Assembly: GCA_003118195.1 (NCBI GenBank)
Contig: BEXV01000815.1
Span: 123,133-142,270, forward strand
DNA: 19,138 nt
Reading direction: 5' to 3'
From: Hemicentrotus pulcherrimus
Taxonomy: Eukaryota > Echinodermata > Echinoidea > Camarodonta > Strongylocentrotidae
This document shows, in pieces, positions 1-7,656 of the stretch. A program made the position numbers and the translations under genes. Below the pieces are notes generated by a model. The model saw nothing but the letters and a program-made list of their open reading frames with translations. It had not been told where the DNA came from and did not search any database. The first letter of the stretch is position 1; each line of letters opens with the position of its first letter.

Positions 1-288
1 CCCCCCCCCCCCTCCCACGCGAAGCGTGGAAGCTTTGACGTTTCATTACATTATTAGAGAGAGAAGACGATTCGTTGTACCATTCTCGACTCTTAATCCT
101 TGTCTAAATTCAGTTTCCCCCTTCCGCGCGAAGCGCGGAAGCATTGACATTTCATTAAATTATTAGAGAAAGAAGACGATTCGTTGTACCGTTTACGACT
201 TGTCAGAATTTTCCAAAATGTTTCTTTGTCTCCTCCTTTTTCGTCCTATGTCATCTTACTGCCCCTACCGCCCCTGGCTACGCGCCTG
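1..288 (-). mobile_element. hAT-like transposon end with a tandem duplication inside
   Basis: Read on the minus strand, 288 to 271 gives CAGGCGCGTAGCCAGGGG, the form of many invertebrate hAT-superfamily ends (CAG followed by a G/C-rich GTAGCC motif). The interior to the left would run to or past the contig edge, so the opposite end and any 8-bp target duplication cannot be checked. Inside lie two copies of a 74-bp unit at 18-91 and 127-200 (period 109 bp), sharing the GCGAAGCG core and an AGAAGACGATTCGTTGTACC stretch with a few substitutions. No coding potential is visible. The superfamily rests on terminal motif style alone. Confidence 0.4.
18..200. repeat. Two-copy direct repeat, 74-bp unit, 109-bp period
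   Basis: Positions 18-91 and 127-200 align without gaps with a small number of substitutions. Both copies begin with CGCGAAGCG and end near ACGATTCGTTGTACC. The segment between the copies does not repeat. This looks like an internal duplication of a transposon subterminal region. Confidence 0.8.
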
Positions 289-860
289 CTTTAAAGGGAA
301 AATGAAACAATCATGATTGTGATGGCCCACAATTAGGTTAGGAGAATTGAAATGGAAAAAAGATCTATTACACCAACCATGGATAAATCACGGCCGGGAG
401 CGTCATAGTTTTGTGTTATCGGGCGAGGGCCGGGGCGTAGCGACCAAGCGAGAATTTGCAATGTTGAATGCTGAAATTATGCATTCTAGAAAATCCCTTC
501 CCAATATGTACGTTCTTTCCGCTATATTTCTTTCTAGCTATATTTGTAAATTTCCTGGGGGACGTGTCCCCCTATCGGGCCCAGGATTGGCGCCCCTGTC
601 CATGATTACTACCAACATGAGTTCACATACAAGCACAAGCGAGTTGGTATGAACTGAATCCAAAAGAAGGGCAAAATAAGAGTTGTGAGGCGGCCCTATA
701 CCGTTAATTCAAAATTTGACTGGTGAGTATATAACTTCTATTTAAAAGACACCCATGCTAAATATTGTGCCCTTTTCAAATTTCTCACTAAAGAGTGATG
801 ACCTTTGTAGCGCAGGGGCTGTTCTTAACGTGTAACTTTGAATCCGCGGCTCGAGATTTT
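289..860. other. Non-coding stretch with a second hAT-like end at about 541-598
   Basis: No convincing gene is seen. A 101-codon open frame (347-652) has low-complexity, repeat-like translation and no recognisable domain. On the minus strand, 598 leftward reads CAGGGGCGCCAATCC followed by a short GGGGGACACGTCCCCC palindrome (about 556-573), the style of another transposon terminus. A matching opposite end was not found, so this is probably a truncated copy. Confidence 0.35.
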
Positions 861-861
861 A

Positions 862-1086
862 TGCGGCCGGCCCAGCCCCCCCTCTATTCAATAATTTCGT
901 TATCTTTTCTCTTCTCCTCTTTTTTTCTCTTCTCCTCTTTTTTTCTCTCCTCCTTTTTTTCTTTTCCTCTTCTTCTTTCTTTTTTTCTCTTCTTTTCTTC
1001 CTCTTTTTTTTTCTTCCTTTTTTTTTCTCGCCGCCAATAGGGGGGCCACGGCCGTTTCGGCCCCCCTCCCCCTGGATCCGCCACTG
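862..1086 (-). mobile_element. Truncated transposon end (CAGTGGCGGATCC type) with polypyrimidine interior
   Basis: Reading the minus strand from 1086, the sequence begins CAGTGGCGGATCCAGGGGG, a terminus common in invertebrate hAT-type non-autonomous elements. It continues through G-rich sequence into a long purine tract. The left boundary (about 862-890) is G/C-rich with a C7 run but has no clear inverted copy of the terminus. Open frames on the minus strand here translate to Lys/Glu/Arg runs produced by the purine tract and are not genes. Confidence 0.45.
903..1029. repeat. 127-nt uninterrupted polypyrimidine tract
   Basis: Every base from 903 to 1029 on the plus strand is C or T, made of T-runs separated by CTC and CTTC blocks. 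Such homopurine/homopyrimidine tracts can form triplex (H-DNA) structures and are hard to assemble, so the exact length is uncertain. Confidence 0.9.
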
Positions 1087-1199
1087 AGCTACAGAGATGA
1101 CAATATGCATCCAAAGTCAAATTTGTTTTTCGAAATCATTGTAAACATTCTCATTTGTTTAAATCACATATCATTTGGTCTCCATCGAATAATCTTTTA
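1087..1199. other. Unassigned AT-rich spacer
   Basis: AT-rich sequence between the transposon end and the first duplicated block. It has no long open frame, RNA gene or repeat that I recognise. Confidence 0.4.
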
Positions 1200-2060
1200 G
1201 TTTGTATATTTGGTCGTGGGAAGGTGTTTCCGAAAGAGGAACTCTCGTAAAAACCGAACTAACAAATAACATACCAAGCAAATAACTCGCTTGGGCGTAA
1301 AGATATAATTTGATGGTGGAATTATTTCCCAGGTTCCTCTACTATCGGGAACACATAATTGTAAACACTATTTCCCAACATTATGTGCGTATGTGTTCAA
1401 CGCTAAGTTTACCAAAAATCGTGACGCGCTACAAAAGAATAACTGCTTTGTTGAACCGAGCGATGAATAATTTTTTTCTCTTTTGACTACTTTTGTCATG
1501 ACAGGTTTTAGCTTTTCATATGTGGACAAAAGTATGTTTCCATCTCTCTCTCTTTCTCTCCTTCTCTTTCTCTCTTTTGCCCCTTCTTGGTCGCTTTTTC
1601 TCCCATGCCTTATTCTGATAATGGCAAACAGGGAACAGGAAGTGTTTTATGGCAGTCGGTATACTTCATAATCAATATGCTCTAAGGTGTTCGAGTCATT
1701 ACGTCTGTAAAACTATCGTAGTGCATCCTGCTAATCTTTATAACTAATATCATGTAAGTATGCATTATCTTATGTATTGTTTTCATAATTATATACATTT
1801 TTTAGATTAATGGGCAAGATTAAAATAAATCTCCCAAGATAAGTAAAGTTATTTGGGGGCTGAGGGTACGTTTAACACTTATTTTCATCAATTTACTCTT
1901 CCTAATTAACAAATATACTTACATTTATGAAAATAACGTATCGATTCATAAATATATTCATTCTAGAATGTCTTTCGTCCTGTTCGAAATGTGAATAGGT
2001 TGGCTGCTATCTGTCAAGAGTTTATTAACTCACCCATAACTTCAGTTAATTCAATGATAA
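1200..2060. repeat. Upstream duplicated block, unit 1 copy
   Basis: First of three copies of a non-coding block found also at about 6835-8790 and 15085-15735. Shared landmarks in order are: an AGGAACTC...AACTCGC.TGGGCGTAA segment (1230-1300), CGCTACAAAAGAATAACT (about 1427), TGTCATGACAGGTTTT (about 1494), a CT-rich microsatellite (about 1541-1577), CAGGAAGTGTTTTATGGCA (about 1635), and AATGTGAATAGGTTGGCTG (about 1988). A 62-codon open frame across the core (1483-1671) has a partly alignable counterpart in the second copy, but it is dominated by the variable CT microsatellite and is disrupted in the third, so I treat the block as non-coding. Unlike the other copies, this one is interrupted by the dispersed segment at 1803-1920. 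Confidence 0.75.
1803..1920. repeat. Short dispersed repeat, copy 1
   Basis: About 118 bp related to 16245-16361, with shared words GGGCAAGA, AAATCTC, TAAAGTTATTT and ACTTATTTTC/ACATTTATTTTC. In the unit-1 block it separates sequence that is contiguous in the copies at 8640 and 15600, so it behaves as an insertion there. No terminal repeats are clear enough to name a family. Confidence 0.55.
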
Positions 2061-2744
2061 TAAATTCCATTCCATTCACCTCAACTTTATATATTTATTT
2101 TACCATTTCCTCTTCCTCAGTAACAAATCATACTCAAGTTTATATTACATGTATCATGCATACAATTCATGAATATGTAAATAATGTTGAAGAGTATATT
2201 ATCACACGGAAGAAGACGTCAATAAATCAAAAGTTTGCTTGTATTTTTATTCATTCATATTAAATACAACATAATCATTTGAAGTGAAACAAAAGTCATA
2301 CATTACTAACTAACAATAACAATATTTAGATCTAAGACATGGGCATGATCATAAGTAGGCCCTACTCACGATCCAATCATGATTCAAGGTCATATAGGTA
2401 AGACTTGATTGACTTCATAATTCGAAGTTACCAAAGTTGGGTACAATTTGTGTTATACCCACTGTATATTAAATGTAGTGAGCCCCTTTTGTTATGAATA
2501 TGTCATGTATGTCATATCTGTGAAATTAAACACTAGCAGTGTCTTAGTCACTATTTATTGAGTGACTGACTAAACTTCTTTTTTATTTGTTAATAACATA
2601 ATTTATACATGAAATGAGCTGTATTTGCCTACATCAATAAACCACTTCTTGTAATGGCCAAATTAAGCTGAAAGAATCTTTGGGCAGCCATTTCAAATGA
2701 CATCGGAAATCAACCTTTTTTCATTAATAGGCCTGCAAATGGGA
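2061..2744. other. AT-rich non-coding stretch
   Basis: No gene or named repeat is seen. The longest open frame (1991-2263, 90 codons) has no recognisable domain and reads as AT-rich filler. A short perfect hairpin (AGTCACT, 8-nt loop, AGTGACT) lies at about 2549-2570. Confidence 0.4.
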
Positions 2745-2866
2745 CCTAGTACCTTGAAGGAAATTTGTGAATATACTTTTAGGAAAGTATTTCGAAGCAA
2801 TAGTTACCCTCTTCATTTTACAATCACTTAATATCATCCCCGATTGGCGCGTCATAAAGGACCCAA

Positions 2867-2888
2867 CTGACGCAGTCCTATACGTCAG
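2867..2888. promoter_or_regulatory. CRE/ATF-like inverted repeat upstream of receptor 1
   Basis: CTGACG (2867-2872) and CGTCAG (2883-2888) form a perfect 6-bp inverted repeat with a 10-bp spacer. The same arms and spacer length occur upstream of receptor 2 at 9979-10000. Neighbouring half-sites are CGTCA at 2850-2854 and TGACG at about 2893-2897. No experimental function is implied. Confidence 0.45.
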
Positions 2889-2984
2889 TCAAAATGACGC
2901 CGCGTATGCAACGGACGGTAGGAGGTGCTTACAAGTGATGTAATCAGGGCACATCCCTGATGTAATCTACTTCTCTATGATTTT

Positions 2985-3003
2985 TTGTTATGTCTATTTT
3001 CAG
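2985..3003 (+). promoter_or_regulatory. Probable 3' splice site before receptor 1 coding exon
   Basis: A T-rich run ends in TATTTTCAG at 3003, followed by AAGACGAATCGACGACG. The equivalent site in unit 2 (TATTTTTCAG ending 10096, then AAAACGAATAGACGACG) is conserved in both pyrimidine tract and AG. This suggests that the coding exon is preceded by a 5' UTR intron. The upstream ATG at 2985, in the same frame, would then lie inside the intron and is not the start. Confidence 0.5.
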
Positions 3004-3035
3004 AAGACGAATCGACGACGAAAGACAAGATAATC

Positions 3036-4325
3036 ATGGATAGTAATAATATTTTCCGAACAACCATGGCCAAAAACACTAATAGGAGTAGCGATACAGA
3101 AGTCTTTGTGTTTGAAGATTACAAACAGCGCATTGCCATATCCGCTATCGTCTCTATCGTCTTCCTAATGGGATCCATCGGCAACACACTCGTCATCACC
3201 GCCGTAGTCCTTTCCCGTAAACTCCGCTCATCCACCAACTGGTTCATCGTCAATTTAGGCTGTTCCGACCTTCTCACATGCCTATGTCTCCCGTTTAATG
3301 TTGTTGCCTTGCTAAGCCGTGACGGATGGCCTTTACCCGGTTGGATCTGTTCGGCCAATTCGGCCGTGACATGGATCTGTCTAGGTTCCAGTATCATGAC
3401 GCTGGCCCTCATTGCCTATAACCGCTGGTACCTACTGACAAAATCAGGGATACAGTTCCAGAAACTCTACACAACTAGAAACATATGCTTCATGCTGCTA
3501 AGTGCTTGGATGTACCCAGCTATTTTGGTTCTGGTTCCTCACTTTGCTGGTTTGGGCCGATTGGGATATTCTTACAAGTACAAGGCATGCGCGCAGGATA
3601 ATTCAATTCCAACCTCATTCTTATATAGCCTTACAGCTGGGGCATGTGCTGTGATACCCGTGTTTATTGTCACCGTTGTTATCTACATTCGGATCTATCT
3701 TTTCGTTTCGCGACAAAGTAAAAAGATGACCCGGCTCAAAATAGCAGGAGCACCCCAGGCGCGTGGCATAGACAATGTCAATTTGGAAATAAGCCTATCA
3801 GAGTTTGTTTCGAATGAACCGAGAACTCTCACATCTGAAGTAAACATAACACAAAGCCGTTCAACTACAAACCTTGACACATCACCATCAAATGGAGAGG
3901 GCAAATTGACAGCCATTGAGAATTCACCAAAACACACATCCCTTGACATTTCTGAGAATCAATCAAGGCGATCTCCAAAAGGTACCAAAGCTCATCAGAA
4001 GCGTTCAAGATCCATCAAGCAAAATTTACCTGATAACAAGACAAGACCACACCTGACCAAGTACAATGTCACGGTTACGAAAAGACTTGCCGTTGTTGTG
4101 CTAGCCTTCATCATCTGCCTGCTCCCGTTCGGTGTAAGCGTTCTCATTTATGCAAGTGATCCGGGCATCCCCTGGACAGGCCTGATGGTGACTTTCAATA
4201 GTTGCGTCAACCCTCTGATTTACGCCAGGACAATGCCAGAGTTCCGCAAGGTGATGCTAGCCATCATTCGCTGTCGCCTCAAGGACATCACTGAGCCAAT
4301 CGCATGCGTCCGTCGCTTTCGTTAA
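3036..4325 (+). CDS. Class A GPCR, melatonin/moody/GPR84-like (receptor 1)
   Basis: Single-exon seven-transmembrane receptor of 429 residues, expected in the plasma membrane. From the chosen ATG the landmarks are: N-glycosylation sequon N16-R-S, TM1 about 33-59 (GN50), TM2 about 70-93 (LGCSD78), TM3 about 103-134 with C105, TM4 about 148-170 (W158), ECL2 C185 for the usual disulfide, TM5 about 193-220 (P208, Y217), a long Ser/Thr/basic third intracellular loop (about 221-345), TM6 about 346-372 (CLLP364), TM7 with NPLIY (392-396), helix 8 from about 400, and a short tail. The D-R-Y motif is N-R-W (129-131) and the TM6 CWxP motif is CLLP. The TM3-loop segment resembles melatonin receptors, but the ligand is unknown. 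The start at 3036 is chosen because it aligns with the unit-2 start and lies after the probable acceptor. A second in-frame ATG at 3066 has an ACCATGG context in both genes and could be used instead. It is the paralogue of the receptor at 10133-11443. Confidence 0.93.
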   Translation: MDSNNIFRTTMAKNTNRSSDTEVFVFEDYKQRIAISAIVSIVFLMGSIGNTLVITAVVLSRKLRSSTNWFIVNLGCSDLLTCLCLPFNVVALLSRDGWPLPGWICSANSAVTWICLGSSIMTLALIAYNRWYLLTKSGIQFQKLYTTRNICFMLLSAWMYPAILVLVPHFAGLGRLGYSYKYKACAQDNSIPTSFLYSLTAGACAVIPVFIVTVVIYIRIYLFVSRQSKKMTRLKIAGAPQARGIDNVNLEISLSEFVSNEPRTLTSEVNITQSRSTTNLDTSPSNGEGKLTAIENSPKHTSLDISENQSRRSPKGTKAHQKRSRSIKQNLPDNKTRPHLTKYNVTVTKRLAVVVLAFIICLLPFGVSVLIYASDPGIPWTGLMVTFNSCVNPLIYARTMPEFRKVMLAIIRCRLKDITEPIACVRRFR

Positions 4326-4590
4326 CGGCATTATCACCATGATCCAAAGAGATAATACAGCCCTACATTTAACAAAGTGTAAAGAAATAGAAACAAGACA
4401 GTTCAGAAGCATTTAAACAAGAAGAAGACAACAAAGTATGTGACTAATGAAACGAAAACATGTGGGTTCAAATTAGAATTCATTACAACAACGAATTTGG
4501 ACATACAAACTTTAGAAACATCACACAGTAATGCTTGAATTTGCAATCTTCGAGTACAGCGTGGAAGAGCGCCTATTAATTTTTTTGTCA
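4326..4590 (+). other. 3' UTR/flank of receptor 1
   Basis: AT-rich sequence after the TAA. It shares short words with the receptor 2 flank (for example CACASAGTAATG about 4522-4535 versus 11517-11528), consistent with a common 3' UTR. No other gene is seen. Confidence 0.45.
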
Positions 4591-5640
4591 GAATCTAGCT
4601 TTTTTCCCCATCTTTCTGTGTTTTTTTTTTTTCTTCATATCTGATGAATAACATTTTCATGACTTGTGCCATATAATATGCATGATTTGTTTATCCTTAC
4701 GAAGACATTTTTCTTGATTACTCATGCGCCATTTTGTTAATTTCTACTATTGACCATAATTTCCTCATACATTATCATTTCTGAAATTAAAATCATATGT
4801 AAATTTTTGGTGACACCAAAGTCCGTGCACGAATCGTCATGGCGGACGCGTATAACTTTAAAATCGCTCAAAATGCTTATTGGACAAATTTAATACACGT
4901 TTCATACATTTTATAACATCTCAAACTTTGCGCGCGCATTTTTTACTTGTATTGTGTTGCTAATACTATTCTCTGCAAATTGAATTCATATTTAGCTCCT
5001 AGGTGTATTTGAATCCGCTATAACTCTTTAGAATGGCTGGTTACCCCTAATTTTCCTTTCATGTTCTGATAGGGTATGAATTGGAGATGCGATTTCATGT
5101 AGAACGTAAACTGTTAGAATGCTGTGACGTTAACCCAATGTTGTTCAAGGAAAACAATTGAATCTTATTCGATTGGGTAATAATTGTCGTTGTTGTTTTT
5201 AATAATATATTGATCCGTCTACCGATCTGTGGAAATATTAGATTTTTAATCAGAAGACGGGATCGTCGTCAACATTTCGTTTTAATTCCGATCTACTTGT
5301 ACTTGGTATTTAAATGGAGGGTGGGATATTTGTTTCCACAGTCCGAATTTCGATCATCGGCCGCGTAGTGTAGCAAATATGAGCTGTTATTCGGCGTTGG
5401 ATGTGAATTTGCATCCGAAGATATGGATGAGTGTGTTAATGCTGATTTAGTCAAGTATTGAGACAAACAATAAATCGCCGGTATATGTTATTAAACAGTG
5501 TGATAAATTGATGAGTTTTGCAAGTACATAATAAGTTTGTACTATTTCAATGTGTATTTATACACTTTAGAAGGTATCGAATCGGTAGAAGAGTAGGGTT
5601 ATGTCTACGATATGAATTTGGCATCTGTAAATATTGAAAG
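4591..5640. repeat. Conserved 3' flank of receptor 1 (unit 1 copy)
   Basis: This aligns with about 12751-13620 downstream of receptor 2. Strong islands include GTCAGAATCTA followed by TTTTTTCCCCAT (about 4588-4610), GCCATTTTGTTAATWTCTA (about 4728), TCGGCCGCGTAGTGT (about 5357), GGCGTTGGATGTGAA (about 5393), GTGTTAATGCTGATTTA (about 5432) and TAAATCGCCGGTATATGTTA (about 5471-5490). It has no conserved open frame. It may be a long 3' UTR or regulatory DNA carried along by the tandem duplication. Confidence 0.7.
5469..5474 (+). terminator. Candidate polyadenylation signal for receptor 1
   Basis: AATAAA lies in one of the best conserved 3' islands, and the matching AATAAA lies at 13466-13471 in unit 2. 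It is about 1.1 kb past the stop codon. A hexamer in AT-rich DNA is weak evidence by itself; the conservation raises it slightly. Confidence 0.3.
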
Positions 5641-5958
5641 AGAAGTTTACAGAACTAAAAGCCCCATTCTACTACTTGTAGCTACTTGCTCCCTCTATAT
5701 ATCAAGCAATGCCTAATCGGTGACCATTAATTTTGTCTCCCATGATCCTCTTTTTATAATGTTAATTGAGAGCTGAGTTGATGAGATAGCCACCTGTCAG
5801 AGACCACCCAGAGTGGTCTTATCACTCTTAGCCAAACTAGTACAGACAGCCTTTAAGACTACAAACTATGCCCTTAGAAATACTAATTTAGTTTTGCCTA
5901 GACCGAAAATACGGAATAAATTGTAAGCGTAATATACGTTTCTGCCTCGCGGAAGTAA
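5641..5958. other. Unassigned AT-rich spacer
   Basis: No gene is seen. A short hairpin AGACCAC-CCAGA-GTGGTCT lies at about 5801-5819. Confidence 0.4.
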
Positions 5959-6008
5959 GTTGACAATCAGCCATGCATGAAGTCTTTCGTCTACGGCTGA
6001 TTGTCAAC
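5959..6008. repeat. Perfect 14-bp inverted repeat (hairpin)
   Basis: GTTGACAATCAGCC at 5959-5972 and its exact reverse complement at 5995-6008 enclose a 22-nt loop. A second small hairpin, AGAGTT-N12-AACTCT, follows at about 6013-6036, and a 12-bp palindrome AACGAATTCGTT at about 6064-6075. The cluster could be the core of a small MITE or a structured transcript; no target duplication was found. Confidence 0.7.
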
Positions 6009-6076
6009 GAAATAGAGTTAAGTCTTCGGTCAACTCTGTTGCTACGGCAGTCAGCCAGTGAAAACGAATTCGTTTG

Positions 6077-6424
6077 ATACAATTATGGAATTGCAAGCAC
6101 TACTTTAAACAAACAGAACTTTGTCATTCCTTGCTCATTTTCCTGATTGGGGTGTCATATGAAAGGGCAGAAACTCAACTTTCTAGAAAATGTGATTTAC
6201 TCTTTGAATTTCATGCAGATACCGTCCACGAAATGACGTTTTGGTTTCCTCTCTTCAAATTCATTTAAATCACTCCTGCGTGGAATATGTATTATATGAG
6301 TTGTATCAAATGAAAGAAGAAGATCTAAGCTTTCCAAATATGTGTCATTTATTAATAATAAATGTAAATAAGTTATGATAAAACATCGATAAATCTCGGT
6401 TTCGGTTTTTCTGGAACGCACTGT
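6077..6424. other. Non-coding AT-rich stretch
   Basis: Short open frames on both strands (64-74 codons) overlap one another and have no recognisable domain. I see no named repeat. Confidence 0.35.
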
Positions 6425-6480
6425 ATATAGGGATCAAAACCCCCTACCCTCGAGTTTATCGGTTTCTGGACGTGCCACTG
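6425..6480 (-). mobile_element. hAT-like terminal fragment, copy 1
   Basis: On the minus strand from 6480 the sequence begins CAGTGGCACGTCCAGAAACC and continues to about 6425. It is closely matched by 14497-14554 (CAGCGGCACGTCCACAAACC). The CAGYGG start is typical of hAT-type termini. No opposite end was found for either copy. Confidence 0.4.
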
Positions 6481-6834
6481 ATATTATTAAGATCGTTCAT
6501 TAAACATGCTAAATATTTTGGAATATAAGATTTAAACCTTTTGGAAGGACTATTCAGTTCTTATTTAGCAGATTCATAAGATTTCACATTTCTCGTTTTT
6601 CGATTTGCTTTTAATGTCAGAGCCTGTATATAGAAGGCAAGAGTATTTGAACGTTTACAATAAATATAATACATATACATTGTAAGCCTAAACGTAATAT
6701 GTTGATATGCATGACCCAGTTTCATATCTCAAAACAACTAACTCTTGCAAATAGAGTTGGTAATAGCCATCAAAAATAACTTTTGTTTTTGATAATTATT
6801 GTAAACATATTCCTTTTTTTTTGGGGGGGGGGGG
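6481..6834. other. AT-rich spacer ending in a T/G homopolymer
   Basis: No gene is seen. It ends in a T-run directly followed by a run of about 12 G (about 6811-6834), which is low complexity and prone to length error. Confidence 0.45.
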
Positions 6835-7653
6835 TATAATTTGTTTGTGTATATGCGCTTCCGAAGGAGGAACTCGACCAGAACTGAATACAGAAATAAC
6901 ACACAAAGCAAACAACTCGCCTGGGCGTAAGAATAAAGTTTGATCGTGGTAATATTTCACAGGTTCACTACTATCCGGAACACTTTGTTAAAGGGACTTG
7001 GTATCATTGTTCAGATGGGATAACATGGTGCTAAGGTAGTGACTTCAATGCTAGATGTACAATTAAAGATAATCTGAAAGTTTTAGTGTAAACAACCCAT
7101 TATTAATGATACAAATTGGGGAAAAAATGATCTGATCGATTCATCAATTCTCCCAACTATATTATGACAATTTAATTACATGTTATGTGAATATAAATCG
7201 TCACAAATAGCAATAAATTGGCTCTATATACCGTTCCAGACATTTTAACAACTGTCTTGTGTCTTCTTTTCATTGGAAAACGGTTGGGTAAATTCAAAAA
7301 TGGTTGGGAGAATTTACTGTTAGAGGATGTCGCACAGTGACGCCTTCAATTGAAACTATATCTTTGTGGTTTGAGAATTTTTTTCAAGAATGTTTGCATG
7401 TCAGAGGGTTAGTACAGTAGAAGGAATATAACATTTTATGCAAAAATTATGCAGTTTTTTTCGTCAATCTTCAAAAATGTTACCGAGTCACTTTAATTCC
7501 ATATACCCGACCTTGTCAAGAGTTGATCACAAACAACATTTCCCTGCATTGATTTGTGTGAGGATGTTCATCGCTCAGTCAATACAAAATTGTTGCGCTA
7601 CAAAAGAATAACTACTTTGTTGAAAGAACCGATCGGTTCAATGAATAATTTTG

Positions 7654-7656
7654 TTA
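7654..7656. repeat. Left TTA target-site duplication of the MITE
   Basis: TTA here is repeated at 8358-8360. The uninterrupted unit 3 site reads ...CATTTGTTATCTTTTG..., with a single TTA, as expected for a 3-bp duplication. Confidence 0.7.

Larger units (their letters stand above)
2745..3003 (+). promoter_or_regulatory. Conserved upstream/5' region of receptor 1
   Basis: This stretch aligns with 9861-10096 upstream of receptor 2, and similarity extends right up to the coding exon. Conserved islands include a CAATAGTT...CTTTTCATTTTAC-like stretch, CGCGTCAT (2848-2855), the inverted repeat CTGACG-N10-CGTCAG (2867-2888) and a pyrimidine-rich run ending in CAG at 3003. The CGTCA/TGACG elements resemble CRE/ATF half-sites. 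Whether this is promoter, 5' UTR or intron depends on whether the CAG at 3003 is a used splice acceptor. Unit 1 has an extra 22 bp duplicating GATGTAATC, absent from unit 2. Confidence 0.55.

Noticed and set aside
859..1120. Two overlapping minus-strand open frames of about 80 codons rich in Lys/Glu/Arg
   Set aside because: They are translations of the polypurine tract and of a transposon terminus; both frames look alike because of composition, and no domain is present.
1483..1671. Small open frame resembling ones at 8365-8595 and 15312-15506
   Set aside because: The three frames look similar only because the underlying repeat block is duplicated. Their middles are variable CT microsatellite and the third is out of step, so a conserved peptide is not supported.
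3119..3412. Minus-strand open frames inside both receptors (also 10216-10509, 3695-3949, 11113-11328)
   Set aside because: They are antisense shadows of strongly conserved receptor coding sequence and have no homology of their own that I recognise.
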